NCBI RefSeq assembly: GCF_008728515.1
Contig: NC_044980.1
Coordinates: forward strand, 32,814,290 to 32,878,289
Reading direction: 5' to 3'
DNA length: 64,000 bases
Source of the DNA: Papio anubis
Taxonomy: Eukaryota; Chordata; Mammalia; Primates; Cercopithecidae
Shown: in pieces, positions 46,966 to 59,446 of the stretch
How the letters are laid out: every line of letters begins with the position of its first letter
Position numbering within the stretch: the stretch's first letter is position 1
The notes under the pieces: model-generated
What the model was told of the DNA's origin: nothing
The model's database searches: none
What the model saw: only the letters and a program-made list of their open reading frames with translations
Translations under genes and position numbers: made by a program

Positions 46966-47256
46966 TAAGTGAACTAGCTCAGAAGCAGAAAATTAGATAT
47001 CACATGTTCTCACTTTTAAGTGAGAGCTAAACATCGGACATACATAGACATAAAGATGGAGATAGACTCTGGGGACTCCAAAAGCAAGGAGGGTGGAAGG
47101 AGGGTGAGGGTTTCAAAATTACATATTGCGTACAGTGTTCAATATTTGGGTGCTAGGTACACTAGAACCCCAACCCCTACCATTATGCATGTAATACCCA
47201 GGTAACAAACAAGCACATGTGCTCCCTGAATCCAAAAACAAACAAACAAACAACAA
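46966..47256 (+). repeat. L1 3'-end fragment (L1PB-like) with target duplication
   Basis: tcacatgttctcacttttaag through aataacccaggtaacaaac-like sequence to a tail of AAAC units. The 13-bp duplication agcttaaaagaga is at 46953-46965 and 47257-47269. Confidence 0.85.
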
Positions 47257-47275
47257 AGCTTAAAAGAGAAAGATA

Positions 47276-47364
47276 GGGCACATGTATACATATGTAACAA
47301 ACCTGCACGTTGTGCACATGTACCCTAGAACTTAAAGTATAATAATTTAAAAAAATTAAAAAAA
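47276..47364 (+). repeat. Very short L1 3'-end insertion (L1PA-like)
   Basis: About 90 bp: ggcacatgtatacatatg, aacctgcacgttgtgcac, A-rich tail. The 9-bp duplication agaaagata at 47267-47275 and 47365-47373 lies on the right-hand target duplication of the older L1. Confidence 0.85.
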
Positions 47365-47373
47365 AGAAAGATA

Positions 47374-47859
47374 AAAGCCAATATGTAAATAAAGAAAAGC
47401 AATTGATTTCACATAAGGTGCAGTGGATAAGTTGTCTGACAAGATAAAGTCAAAATGAGTTGAAGAGATAATTGGATAAAGAGCCAGTGGAAAAGTGTCG
47501 AGACTCTGGGACAAAGCATGACTTGGGATTATTGTGCAGCTCCATTTCTGGCAGCATGGTTAGCTCTGTTACTGGGCAAACTGGAATAGTAGTACTAAAG
47601 GGAGCAACCTGGGAACAAGTCTATTCTCCTAACGATGAGAACATCAATCCAGGTGCTGAATCCAAGGATTACTTCATTAAGACTTTGGTTTCAACTTTAG
47701 AATTGGATTTGGGATTTTGTATTTGGAATACATAAAGCAAAAATATAAAGCAGCCCTGAATAACTCTGGAGCTTTTCTAAGGAATCATCTGTTTCAAGGC
47801 TGCTGGGAAGAGTTGGGACCACAGCATGTTCATTGCCGCAATGGAATGTTTATTCAGAG
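47374..47859. other. Intron; second copy of the 25-bp direct repeat
   Basis: Holds 47647-47671, identical to 45915-45939. Otherwise unassigned. Confidence 0.45.
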
Positions 47860-48120
47860 AGAAATGGACAGATTCACTAAGTTGCATTTACATAATGGAC
47901 TGCTATGCAGCCACTAAAAGGAATGAAGTAAACCAGTAAACCACGATGCCATGATCTACTCAGTGAATCAAGATGCAGAATTGGCAAATTGTGGTTCTAT
48001 CTGTGCGCAAATGAAAACCTGCTGTTAGCATGGTTATCTTGGAGGAATACATTCAATGCAGTGGGATAATAATAATTCATTTTTGTTTCATTCTATTATG
48101 TGCACTTGCATTTTTATAAG
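47860..48120 (+). repeat. Old L1 3'-end-like fragment
   Basis: ggactgctatgcagccactaaa followed by gaatgaagtaaacc resembles the ancient L1 end. Confidence 0.5.
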
Positions 48121-49824
48121 ACACATCTATTCCTTTTAAAAATAATAAGTCTTGGCCCTCACACAGGAAAACTGGAAAAGTCTTCTTTCCCCAGTGATAT
48201 TTATGACACATCTCCATAAAGAGAGGCCCTAATTTCAAAACTTCCCTCCACCCTGTTTCCACAACACAGGACTAGTACATGCTTTAAGGCTAGACAGGTT
48301 AACTGAAGTACACTGTCCACGAGAAACACACGTGTGTGTTGACTATAAGTATAGTGGTTTATGGAGTCTTAGAAATTATCTAGGAAATAACATTTGTAAT
48401 AACAACAACGACAGCACACAGATCCTCTGCTGTGACTCTCCCAGAGCTCCCACCACCATGACCTATAGGTGTGCCTCAGGCCAGGGAGAACGCTGTGTTT
48501 GAAAGCAATCATCCTAAATGGAAAGTTCAGTGCTATTGAAGACTTTTATAAGGCTGAGCCTGAGGTCCTCCTTCTCTGTCCCCTCCTTCTCTGGCCTTTG
48601 TCTTTCATGGTGCTCTGGAAGGGCTCTCATTATATCATTAAGTTGTCCTGTGACACAGGGATCTACAGGAGGAGGCAAGAGTGTTAACGGATGGTCTTAA
48701 TTCTTGGGAGTCATCACTGGTATCAGAGATTCTCTGTGCCAGACATCAACCTTGTTGAGTTCATCATCTCTATAGAGTTGAGTACTTTCCTTGTCTCACA
48801 TTTATTCCCCTGCCCTGATGCAGCCTTTTGTAGGGTCATGTGATTTTTTGCCCTCTAGCTTTCGAGAGCTTTCAAGTCCATTTATAATTCAGCTAAGTGA
48901 AAGCTCTAAAACTAATTTACTAGTGAACTCTCACCCTCACATTGTCTGATTAATCCTCTCAAAGGGAACTTAGGAAAAGAGATGAGCTTACCGAATCAAA
49001 GTTCGCATTTTCAATTTTGCAGAAACAGGGTGACTCAACATTTTTGGATAATGATCTTAATAAATGATAGAAATGAAAGCTCTAACTTGCTAAAAAGAAT
49101 GAAAATATTTCTTAGGTAAGGAAAAGTTTTGATGCATTTCATGTTTTGTGAATAGACTGGAATGTGAGTTTCATCATTTTAAAGAATCCAGTTTCTAAAA
49201 TCCATTCACAGGCAGGGCTTCATGGGCATAAGACCTGTGCTTTTACCCAGGACCTCACACTTGGTTGAATGCTGTTGTCTCTGTCTTGCAATTCTTAATC
49301 ATTTTACCTTTGAACTTGTGCTGGGTAAGGGAAGGCCAAAATGGGAAGGCGGTGTGCACATGAAGGGAAGTGCTGTGCACCCCTGCCGCTCCTCAACAGA
49401 GCCCAAGAAATACTAAACCTCAAAGCAAAAGGCATAACTTAAAATGTTTTATTGATGCAAGAAGTTATGTTTAACTTAAAAAGGAAGCTTAAGGACTAAA
49501 ATCAAATCGGCTTGGGGGAAAAAACAAAAATGAAAACTTGTGACTGTATCACAGCCCAAAATAAGTCAAGTAATTACCAAGTGTCTGAACTCTTTGGCTA
49601 GTCTAAAATGGCATTCTTGTACTTTCTAATATGGTAATCTTACTGTAATCCCCACAATACACGGAAATATGTATTAGTGAAATATAAGAAGGCATTAAAG
49701 TGAATATATTCTATAGTAACCATAGAAAGGTATAAAAACAAAAGCAGAAATAATTTTTTAAAATGAATTAAACCCTTGTCATTGATGTTTTATTTTAATT
49801 TTATTTTTTATTTTTAAAATTTTT
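48121..49824. other. Intron, 1.7 kb with nothing recognised
   Basis: No exon, repeat family or RNA gene recognised. Confidence 0.5.
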
Positions 49825-49976
49825 CTGTAGAGGCAGGGTCTTACTTTGTCACCCAGGCTGGAGTGAGGTGGTGCAATCATAGGTCATTACAGCCTCAAAC
49901 TTCTGTGCTGAAGCGATCCTCCCGCCTCACCCTCCTGACTAGTTAGGTTTACAGGCATGCACCACTATGCCTGGCT
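49825..49976 (-). repeat. Alu monomer fragment (FLAM/AluJ), reverse
   Basis: tagaggcagggtcttactttg, cacccaggctggagtg and gcatgcaccactatgcctgg match one old Alu monomer. Confidence 0.85.
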
Positions 49977-50369
49977 GTATTGATGTATTAGATTAGGGTA
50001 AGTGCAGTACCCTAGAAATAGAAATAGAAAAAAGAGTTTTCTATTTACTGTGTAGTTTTAAGTTCTGTCTTTTGGTTAAGATGCTTAAGAAGTAAACTTA
50101 GAATCACAACTTTAATTATTTAAGCAATATAATAAGTAGTCATCAATGTTTAAATGTTTAGAAAATACTGGTTTTCAAGGGCAAGATATATAGGTTTAAT
50201 AAACTGAGCCTTAATCATAATAAAAAGGGTTGTTGGGTTTTCCACCAGAGCTCCTGGCTTATGAAATAATCGAAGGTTTTAAAGACATGAACATTGCCTT
50301 AGGGAAAATTCAAAATTCAGTGCATCGGTCCTAAGGAAATGAACTTAACCCAGTCCCTGTGTGTTTTTG
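49977..50369. other. Intron, nothing recognised
   Basis: No assignable element. Confidence 0.4.
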
Positions 50370-50570
50370 TGCTTAACGACCAGGCTGCAGAGTCAGGCCT
50401 GGGCTAACTCTTGGTTCTATCTCATAGTCTGAGTTTGGGCAAGTTACATAGGTCCTCTGAACCTATTACCTCATCTCTAAAAATTGGGTCAAAAATAGCT
50501 TTCCTTGAAGGGTTTTCTTGTGGAGATAAAATTAGGAAAAAAATATATAAAGTGTTGTGGGAAGTATCAC
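50370..50570 (+). repeat. MIR SINE
   Basis: gcagagtcaggcctgggc, gagtttgggcaagttacat, tacctcatctctaaaaattggg in MIR order. Confidence 0.75.
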
Positions 50571-52304
50571 TGTTCACTGAGGGATAAGTCATTGTCTGCT
50601 AACGACCAAATAATAGCATAGGAATCTGTAAAGAAACTACCGGGATAGAGGATGAATGCTGATAGACTGGGTAGGAAATAAGGTCAGAGGGTGGCAAACT
50701 TCATCTGAGTTAGAGAAGCAAATCAATCACTCCAAAGTGAGTGGGATTGATGTCAACTTGTGTAACTCTCACTTCTTTAGTACCTATTGGTTTGCTAGTC
50801 AAAAAGTAGGCACATGATGAATGCTTGCAAACAAATGAAAAGCAAAGCTGAATCAAATCTTTTTATTCCAAGTCCAGCTACTTGAGCCATCAGAGTTAGA
50901 TACACACAAATCCAACTGTGTATCTGGGAGGGGGATCCCATACTAAGCACATGTGATACCACTGGAGCAGCTATGCTATCTTAGCTCTGACAGGCTGCTC
51001 ATTCAGAGTCTACAGGACCACTGACCCAAATAGTTTTAACAAATTGAGAATGTGCAGGATATACATATAGATAGCATGGACTGGATGTGCCTTGCATCAC
51101 TTGGTAATTTTGGAGTACACCTGGGTATATGCATGAGTTTTCTTGTATTCAAATGCCTGACTCAGGAAACTAAATTGCACCAATAAGCGAGTGGTTTTCC
51201 CCTCTAGAGCATAAATGACACCAAACAATTGGGGGCAAGGAGCAATCGTTGCCCTTGACAACTGAGAGCCATCAGGGTATTTTGGATACCTGAGCTGAGC
51301 AAAGCACTGCAGAACCTTTCTTTCAAAAGCTATTGCATAAGTCTAACAGCCCAAATACATGATTCTCAAATATATGATTTTTCTTGTGTCCTATCACCCT
51401 GGATTTTCTGGAACTCAAAACTCATGAACAATTTGATTAGCTATTTTTTACTACCTTGCCTTAAATTTCTTTAACACAGAAAAATCTTTTCTGTTTCATT
51501 TCTTACTCAGATAACAACAAACAACACGAATATGTTTTTAGATGTTGATCTCTAGCTAACGGTCACTGATTCTTCCTCATTTTAAGAAGACAATGTGTCT
51601 GGAAGTTTTGCCAAGGCCGCTGTTCCATTCTCCAACTCCATTATGTCCCCATCCCTCTTGCGCAACATTCAGATGTTTGATTTTACTTTTTACCCTTCTC
51701 ATACTCCTGTACGTATAAAAATGTTGATTTCTGGCCCAGAGCTGGCTTTTGTTCTTTCATTCCTATTTTCTTGCCTTTCTGCCTGTTATTCCACTCCCAC
51801 TCGGAATGACTCTATTTTGAATGCCTTCCCTTTTCTTTCTTCTGGTGGAAAGACTGCTCATGAAAGCATGAGTAGTCTTCAGAATCATCAGCTGCTTCAG
51901 TGGAAGCCTTTTTGTTGCAATTACTTCAAACCCATAATGACCTTCTCTTCTGAATTTCTCACAAAATCACAGTCAGTTCCTTGTGTCCATCAACAAGCAA
52001 TTAGTTACTGAATTCCTACATGCCCTATTAATGGCTCACTTGCACCTCAGCTGTTTTGAAGTGAGTCACCATGTTTTATAAACTTATTTTATCTCCCACA
52101 AAGCTCAGACAGAGTTGAATGTATTCAGCCTTCAACATTTACTGATCAACTTAACCAGGTGTTTCCATCTTCTAAATTACAAAATTCCTGGGGTACAATT
52201 TTCTTTGTTAAACTTGGTATGGATCACAGAAACCTTGACTGACAGACAAATGCTTTGAGAATGGCTGTTCCCTAGATCTGAGATACACCATTACAGCTCC
52301 TTAC
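50571..52304. other. Intron, nothing recognised
   Basis: Includes a 138-codon plus-strand open frame (51595-52011), opened by GTG, without family features. No repeat named. Confidence 0.45.
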
Positions 52305-52474
52305 CTGGGTTAAAAATGGGAAACCAGTGGTAGAGTTCATTCTTGTAGGGAACAGTGTCAAATTCACTGCACTGCATCTGCCGAAATGTTGGTGCCTCTG
52401 AGCGACAGGGGTGGACGTTGCACAAGCGATAGCGTTTTCTTTCTCCAGTGCAATATTTTCCTCCAAACTTCGGC
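52305..52474 (-). CDS. ADAMTS12: ADAMTS12 exon: end of TSP1-1 and start of cysteine-rich domain
   Basis: 170 bp. It starts with the third base of the split Glu codon and ends one base into the next Ala codon. The acceptor is tttgtag and the donor gtaagg. The peptide begins PKFGGKYCTGERKRYRLC (TSP1 end, CNVHPC) and continues into the cysteine-rich module with MQCSEFDTVPYKNELYHWF. The start choice follows the phase carried from the preceding exon. All cysteines expected for this stretch are visible, and there is no frameshift or stop. Confidence 0.96.
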
Positions 52475-52779
52475 CTACAAATGAAACAGACAAGCTATTC
52501 TTTTAGTTTGCTTAAATGCCAACATTTTCCTTTAAAATTCCTGTGGTATCTGGCCTTGACAAACGATGTCTCTCTATGCTCTCAAAACTTACCTTTTAAA
52601 TAAATGCTTCAAATTTTACACATTTTTTCCTTGCCTGCCAACATTTCAGTCCTAATGTATAGTAGCTTATTTTGAAATAGTTTATATATTACTTCCACCT
52701 ATATATCCTCCAGCTGAAATCTATGCCAAAAAGGATACATTTTCCTTCCAAGTATGCTCCTTCTCTGATTCATATTTGA

Positions 52780-53510
52780 TGAATTAAAAGTGGTCAGATT
52801 TCAGAATCATCCATCTGTGCCTTCCTTGGATCCCACAGTCAATAAGTTGCCTGGTCATCAGCTGTCTACTTACATTTGTTTCATACAATTCAACTTTACA
52901 ATAATCAAACCAGTCCAATTTTTATCTTCATTCCTATCTCTACTTTTAAAATTCTTATCTCCATTTCTATCTCTACTTTTAAAATTAAACCCACAGTACA
53001 AGCAATTATCAGGTTAAATTTTCAGATGACCTTAATTATTTTAGCTTCTGTTTTAAAATTTCTAATGGCATCTAATGGTCACATCAGCCTCCTGAGCTTG
53101 GCATTCAAAGCCCTCACAATCCTGCCTTAACTCACCTTAACAATCTACTTCCCCCACTCTGCTTCATGTTACACTGCTCCAGTGGTGCCACCTGCCTTAT
53201 TTGCTATTTCTTTTCTGGGCCTTTGGATAGATTTTTTCCTCCCTTAAAGTCTCCACATATATACATACTGCTCATGCTTGAAGAACCAAATAAATGCTAC
53301 CTCCCTCATGAATCCTTCCTGGATTTCCACCAGAAGTAATTTTTTTTCTCCTCTTCAGCGACACTGTGTGTGCCAGTTGCCTGCACGTCCTGAACCTATC
53401 ATTCCCAAAGATAGTTCTTTGATGGCACAATCGAAGCTCTGTGTCCTCTGTGGTGCCTAATAGTACTTAGGGCGTAGAATGCTCTTAATAGATATTCAAT
53501 GGGTGAATAA
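52780..53510 (+). repeat. L2 LINE 3' region
   Basis: ggcattcaaagccctcacaatcctg, aacaatctacttcccccactc, tgcctaatagtacttagg and tagatattcaatgggtg follow the L2 3' consensus on the plus strand. Confidence 0.75.
52921..52986 (+). repeat. 33-bp tandem duplication, two copies
   Basis: Units 52921-52953 and 52954-52986 share the core ctatctctacttttaaaatt and differ at three positions, all C/T. Confidence 0.9.
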
Positions 53511-53789
53511 GTTAATCTTATTTTAGAAAAATCACTCTTTGATTTTTCTTTCCTTTGTGTTACACTTGAGGGCATAACAGCCTTACTGTCAGGATCAATG
53601 GATCACTCATAATGGGAGAGGGGTTTACAGCTCTCAGAGAGGTGAGGAAACTATCCTTTGAGAAGGTTCCCGGGCATGGCTTCTGGCCTCCATCTTGGGG
53701 CAGTATCTGAATCGGGGAGTGTGCCTCCTGTTGTAGGAGTGCTAATAGTCTGGAGTTTTAATTTGGCATTATCTTTTTGTTAGGTGGAT

Positions 53790-53960
53790 CTGAACAAGTT
53801 ACCTTATTTCTCTGAGCCTCAGTTTTTGTTTTTTTTTTCATTTGTAAAATGAGCATAATAGTTTTTATCTCACAAGTCGTGAGTACTGCATGAGACAATG
53901 CACACACAGATTCAGTAGAGTAGCTAACACAGAATGAGAGCTCAATAACTGATAGCACTT
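53790..53960 (+). repeat. MIR SINE
   Basis: tgagcctcagtttttg, catttgtaaaatgagcataat and agagctcaataactg in MIR order. Confidence 0.75.
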
Positions 53961-53979
53961 TTTTGGTTATTGTGAATAA

Positions 53980-54300
53980 TAATCAATCAGTATTTATATA
54001 CTACCACATGCTCAATACTGCGTTCAGGGAGAAGAGAGTGCAAACGAAGGTCAACCCATGTTCTATGCTTCCTAGAAGTTTACAATTTAGTTGAAGAGAA
54101 AAAAATAACCTATATAAGAAATGAGAGAAAATTTAAGACAGGAGTTATGTATCCCAGACTGAAAGTACAATGAAAGTTTTGCAAAGGGGGAAAGCCATGG
54201 AAATGAGGCTAGTTGGGAAGGATTTATGGAAGGGCTTGTCCTGGAGAATGGTCTTAAAGGATGGCTGGAAAGTGCTTCTCAGTGCAAAGGCAGAAGGCAT
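53980..54300 (-). repeat. L2 fragment, reverse
   Basis: atcaatcagtatttatatactacc, cctagaagtttacaatttag, ggaaggatttatggaaggg resemble the reverse L2 end. Confidence 0.6.
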
Positions 54301-54359
54301 GTCGAGTGAGCAGTCCAGATGAAATCATATCCCAGAGACACAGAAAGCCAGAACAACTC

Positions 54360-54465
54360 CATGAAGGATACAGGTGGTAGTGGCAGAGCCAAGATTTGAA
54401 TCATCATCTTCCTTGATCCAAAGCCTGAGCTCTTATCCACTGTGTTACACTGCCTGACCACGAAA
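54360..54465 (-). repeat. MIR SINE fragment, reverse
   Basis: gtggcagagccaagatttgaa and gagctcttatccactgtg are the reverse MIR 5' part. Confidence 0.75.
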
Positions 54466-55540
54466 TCCTGAGAGACAGAGAACTCAAATCCTGGCAGTCT
54501 AGTCAAGTACTGGTTGCAGCTGTAATTCTTGTTGGTTCTGTAGTACTTTGTTCTCCTTGAATGCCCATGAGATTTTCTATACCTCCCCTCCCTCAATGTG
54601 GCCTGAGTAAGCTTGTGTTCCTCACTCATGAAAGAGCTTTGACCAAGGCAGCTCACAGTAGGCTCCTCATTTGTTGACTCCCTGTAGGAGGTACCAAGAA
54701 TTGTCCTTGCTATTTAAGGTTAGGCTGTTTGTGATGATGGAGTCACACTCTATGACCTGGTATCTCTCCAATTCATTTCCATCCAATCAATATCACTGAC
54801 AGCCTCTTATGAGCCAAGCTCTGCTGGGTTCTCACTAGACAGTTGACCTACGGCAAAGATGCAGTCCCAAGATCAGCTGGCTCATGCAGTGGCCTGAATT
54901 TGTGACTTGAATCACAGACCCGAATCTATGATGTGGTGCCACTGGCAGTGTTAGCAATGAATTTAAGCAAACCGGCAATGAAGAACAGGCATGTCCACTC
55001 ACCCAAAGAGACTCTATGACAAACTGTGGCCTTGGAGGTGAGAATTAGAACTACTTTCTCCTGAAGCCAGGTTAGAGATTCATCCTTCACTTCCTCAACT
55101 AGGAGTTCCCTTCTCTGGTAGCCACAGGTCACTGACCAGCCTCCCAAGAAGGTTAAACACTGGTGGTGTCTGAATATACAGCATTGACAATAAGTCTCAG
55201 AGCAAATTGCCTTTCTTTTCTGATCTCTCAAATGAAAATGGAAATCACATTTCTGGATCACATGGAAACAAACTGTTAAATGACAATTTTCTCTAAAAAT
55301 AAAGTACTCTGTGAGAAACTCTTGGTTTTAAATTTTGGAAGTCACAGAAATCCGATATTTAAATGAAAACAACTTTCATCAAAGGGTGAAATTTTGAAAT
55401 AATTTTGTGAAGAATTTCCAAATGCATGTTTATAAATGTGGTAAATGATAAAGATATCATAATAACTGTTTATTGACACCTTATTTTGTAGTAGATACTG
55501 TGTTAAATTCCTTACACATACTAACTTATTAACCCTTAGA
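54466..55540. other. Intron, nothing recognised
   Basis: No exon or repeat family recognised. Confidence 0.5.
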
Positions 55541-55630
55541 AAAAATATATAACATATATAGTGTATATATGTATATATGTAATGTATACATGCATATATA
55601 TACATATATACATGTACTTATATATAAATA
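55541..55630. repeat. (TA)/(ATGTAT) microsatellite
   Basis: Alternating purine-pyrimidine tatatatgtatatatg units, imperfect. Confidence 0.85.
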
Positions 55631-56550
55631 CCATACATCTAGGTAATACAGTTATTAACGAAAAGGATAAATAATCTTTGGAACTGAGATACTGAGGGAT
55701 AAAATCACTTTTATTGCTTGCCTTTTAAAAAATGTGACTCCTACTCTTCAAAGTAGATAAATGTAAATCTAGGTAAAAGAAACAATGTAATTTCCACTTA
55801 AAGGAGGTATCACATATACACTTTCAAGAAATTACTTGGGAGACAGTATATCAGAAAATAATGACATTAAGAATGTAATGTGTATTTGGAAAACAAGGAA
55901 GTTTAAATTTACCTCATATATAATATTATGATACAAATAGAATATATGAAAAATTAAGCAATTTGCTTAAACAATTGAAAGTCACTTGTAAAATGACATT
56001 TACAGAATCCTTAACAGGCTACTATGGAACTTTAGGGCTTATAAAAAATCCTTATCTAAAAATATTAAAAATAATTGTCCTCAAAAATGTATCTATTTTA
56101 CTAGTTGCTTAAGGAAATAAATATTCTCATAACATTGTATATTCATTATCATTGAAAACAAGCTATAATCTTATCAGCAAAATTGGGTTTCACTAATCTC
56201 TACTGATAAAATGGAGTTATTTCAAAAGATTTAATTGCATAATCTCCTAGAGGCTTTCACATCGATTGCACATTTAAAATAAATTTGCTTTATTTCCCCA
56301 AATGATAAAATCAGCTTACTTATCCAAGTTTTTATAAGAATCCAGTGCCAAGCCAAAATGAAACAACACAAAACAGAACCACTTATTTTCCCACTCTCTG
56401 TGGATCTTCTTGTTCCTTTTTGTCCTGGGGAACCCATTTAATTTCCCCGGAGGAGGCTTGGGGTCACTGAGGTCATGCCATTCAAGACTGCCCCCACCCC
56501 CAATCCCCAGCACATGTGGAGGGAAGGGGAATATATTTATCTGAACTCAC
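55631..56550. other. Intron, nothing recognised
   Basis: A/T-rich, unassigned, up to the TSP1-1 exon donor side. Confidence 0.5.
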
Positions 56551-56696
56551 TCAGGGTTGTTGCAGAGCCTCTCTGCACTCTGGACTCCAGCCCCACAGGT
56601 CCTGGAACAGTGGGACCAGGGTGACCAGCGGCCCCAGCCTCCAGGGATGCTCTCTGGTTTCTTCCCCACGGTGATGCACTTGCCTGCCATACACCA
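56551..56696 (-). CDS. ADAMTS12: ADAMTS12 exon: first thrombospondin type 1 repeat
   Basis: 146 bp, starts in phase 0 and ends two bases into a codon. The acceptor is ttttcag and the donor gtgagt. The peptide starts WCMAGKCITVGKK and contains WGRWSPWSHCSRTCGAG, the hallmark core of the central TSP1 repeat of ADAMTS proteases. WxxW is a C-mannosylation motif and CSRTCG matches the O-fucosylation consensus CxxS/TCG (both established for TSP1 repeats). This repeat helps bind matrix and substrate. The exon ends in NNPE, with the final Glu codon split across the junction to 52474. Confidence 0.96.
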
Positions 56697-58116
56697 CTGA
56701 AAAGGGAAGAGACAGAAGATGGCCGTGTCAGCAAGGTTACCATAGCAAGTTGAGCCAAGAGCCCTAGAAGTCTAAACCCAATTCCTGCAAGCAAGCCAGC
56801 TTTCTACAGTCACACATCAGATGTCAAACAAGGAGGGACCCATACAAGTTTCTGCCAAGAGTCTTGGGTTTTAGAATCAGAGTTTCAGGAATGGAAAGGA
56901 AACTTTACATTGCCTAATCACAGAGGTGCCACACAGTGTGGATGGCAGATTGCACCGGAGATTGTAAATCAACATACTACTTCTTTCATTGAGAAAGTCT
57001 TGTTATGAAAAGCATGTCAGCTTAATATGCTTAGTAACATAGTTGCTTAGTAACATAGTTGATTTACTTTCTGGTGCATGATCCTTATCTTGTTGCAAAC
57101 TACAATAGTTCACAGACTGGCAAAGTGAATAGCATTTCTTTATAGCTCTCTGGGTACTTAATGACTGCAACAGAGAACTCATCCTCTGCAAAAAGTCAAT
57201 TTCACTGCCAAAACACACTAGTTGTTAGGAAGCTCTTCATCATATCAAGAAAAAAATTCTGCTTTCCTTTAACTCTACTCATTGTTTGCAGCTTTCCCCT
57301 TCCAAGCAACTAAGAAAACATCCACTCTCTTCCCTCTTCAAGGCAATCCTTCCACAACTATCGGTTTAGGAGAGTGAATATATAAAAATGAAAACAAAGA
57401 GAAATGCTATGTGGTTGTCATGAATAACCACATTTCCTGGAGGATTTGGACGTGTTTTATGGCCTGATATCCTTTTTGTCCCCTTGTTTATTTTGGCCAC
57501 TGTGCATTTTATCCGGGTTCAATAATCTCAGTGAGGGGTCCTGCCACACTCAACTTGCATAAAGATGCCCACTAAACACATAAGCTCTAGGTCCACAAGA
57601 AACCCAGTTGAGAGGATATCAAACCTCTCTGAGTTCTGTGGTGTCTGACTTGCCTGCTTAGTAAAGCAGCAGAACTTCAAGAAATGCAGTCATGTCAGAT
57701 GATGAGAAAGAAGATGATAAGTGGCCTAAATCCTGCATTTTTGGGAAGAAGAAGCTGCTGGCTTATCCTTTTCAATCTTCAATATGTGAGAAAAAAAGTC
57801 AAAAGGAAGGCTGATAATAAGCTTAGGAAATGTTGACTATAAACTCCATAGAAGTTCATCAGGGAAAGATGAAACAGATGTTTTGCAAGTGAAGCATGAA
57901 ACTGAACCTCAGCCCTCCCTCCTTAACTACCTGCTCCCAATGCAGGTTCACCAGGAGTGGTGGATGTAGGGTGCTCTCCCCTGGCTGGTCTGACTGTATG
58001 ACCTCCATCTACTGCTCTTCCTTCAGAGAGAGCTGCCCTCTAGGGCCTTCTCCTCAGCTCCTCCCAAGAACTCTGCCCACCGCCCTCCCACCTCATTCCA
58101 TGGCCTGACACATCAC
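56697..58116. other. Short intron with a 16-bp tandem duplication
   Basis: gcttagtaacatagtt occurs twice head to tail at 57029-57060, perfect. No repeat family recognised elsewhere. Confidence 0.6.
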
Positions 58117-58209
58117 CTTCTTCTCACCACATTGAGTTCCATCTGCAGCAGCATCCAGCTTAGAACGACAAAAGCCTTTCACGGAGCACCACAGTGTCTG
58201 GCAGACGTT
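58117..58209 (-). CDS. ADAMTS12: ADAMTS12 exon: disintegrin-like domain
   Basis: 93 bp, exactly 31 codons, phase 0 at both ends. The acceptor is ttctag and the donor gtgatg, a weaker donor than its neighbours. The peptide runs from NVCQTLWC through [17 protein letters not shown] to QCGEKK and completes the disintegrin-like module with four cysteines. Because the exon is symmetrical (0-0), skipping it would keep the reading frame but remove half of this domain. This is inference from phase alone. Confidence 0.96.
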
Positions 58210-58899
58210 CTAGAAAACAAATTGCACTTTTTTTTGTATTTTCAAAACTTGCCCCAAAGCATTTCTATCGCTATGGTAAAATATGCACACTCATCCACAC
58301 ACTCATAATAAATGCCACTGTTGCTAGTGACTAAGAGTGACAGAAAGTAATCATTAGAGTTTGCAGTTCAAGCTTAACTTGGACTTTGTCATCATTCATA
58401 AACAATGGTCTATAGATCATACTAGGTAATATGGAAATGAGGGATAAAACCTATTTTCTAAGGGTTGAGAGGGTCATTTCTATGTTTGGCACAATATCTA
58501 GCACTCATTGCCCTTGGGAAGGGTAACTGGTGATCGTCTATGAAAGGTAAATCTAAACCGTGACTGGAAGGCAACCTGATTACTAACAGTTGGGGGTTAT
58601 AACTTGAGCCTGCTCAGTGAAGAAAAAGGAAACTCTTCCATCTAGAAAGCCTCAGCTTGTTCACTTATTACCTAAAGTAGTCAGCTGGTTTCAGTTTCCA
58701 GGAAGACAGCTGCATATTCCTTCTTATTTCTGGACAAAAGAAGGTTGGCAGGATTCTCAGATGCCATCTGAAATGGCTTAGCTGCTTCCATCTATCTATT
58801 AGTATTTTTTTCTGTCTATTCATCTTCCATAGTTCTATCCACTTATTGTGTTCTACACTGCATGTGTTTTTTCATTATATGACTTCATATTTTAAGCCA
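58210..58899. other. Intron, nothing recognised
   Basis: Includes the acceptor region of exon 58117-58209. No repeat named. Confidence 0.45.
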
Positions 58900-59400
58900 T
58901 TTTAGAAAATTATCAATCTTTCTCTCTCTAAACTTTGCCTCTCCTTTCTCTCCTTTTGGAACCCATAATTGTTGTTGATGGACCTTCTTATTCTGTGCTT
59001 TGTGTTTCAACCTCACTTTCATATTCCTCAGCTCTCAATCTTCTTGTATATGAAAACTGAACAAGCTTTCTCCTCCATCACACACCCCTAAGAAGCACCC
59101 AAATGGGATGGGAAGTAATTTTCTCAGTTCTAAATTCCAGTTGATTGATTTTCTTTTCAACTGTGTCAAGTCTGCTCTTTAATCCATCCTCTGAATTTTT
59201 AAGTCAATAACCACACTTTCCACTTCCAGAAGTTTTATTTATTCCTCATCATATCTGCCTTACATATATCTTATGGTATTTTTTTCTCATATACAATTCG
59301 TTCCTATATATTTATTTTATTATCCCTATATAAAAATTCAAATTTTGAAAGTTCTTAAGGGCTTATTGTCTCTTCTCACTTAGCTGAAGATAGACTACAG
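58900..59400 (-). repeat. Old L1M/HAL1-like sequence, reverse
   Basis: tcaagtctgctctttaatccatc and ccacttccagaagttttattta are the reverse of an ancient L1 ORF1-region consensus. Borders approximate. Confidence 0.5.
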
Positions 59401-59446
59401 TAGATTTTGAATTAGAGGCTGAATTATGAACTCATCTGAAGGGTGG

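Noticed and set aside
51595..52011. 138-codon plus-strand open frame
   Set aside because: Opened by GTG, no domain or gene context. Treated as chance.
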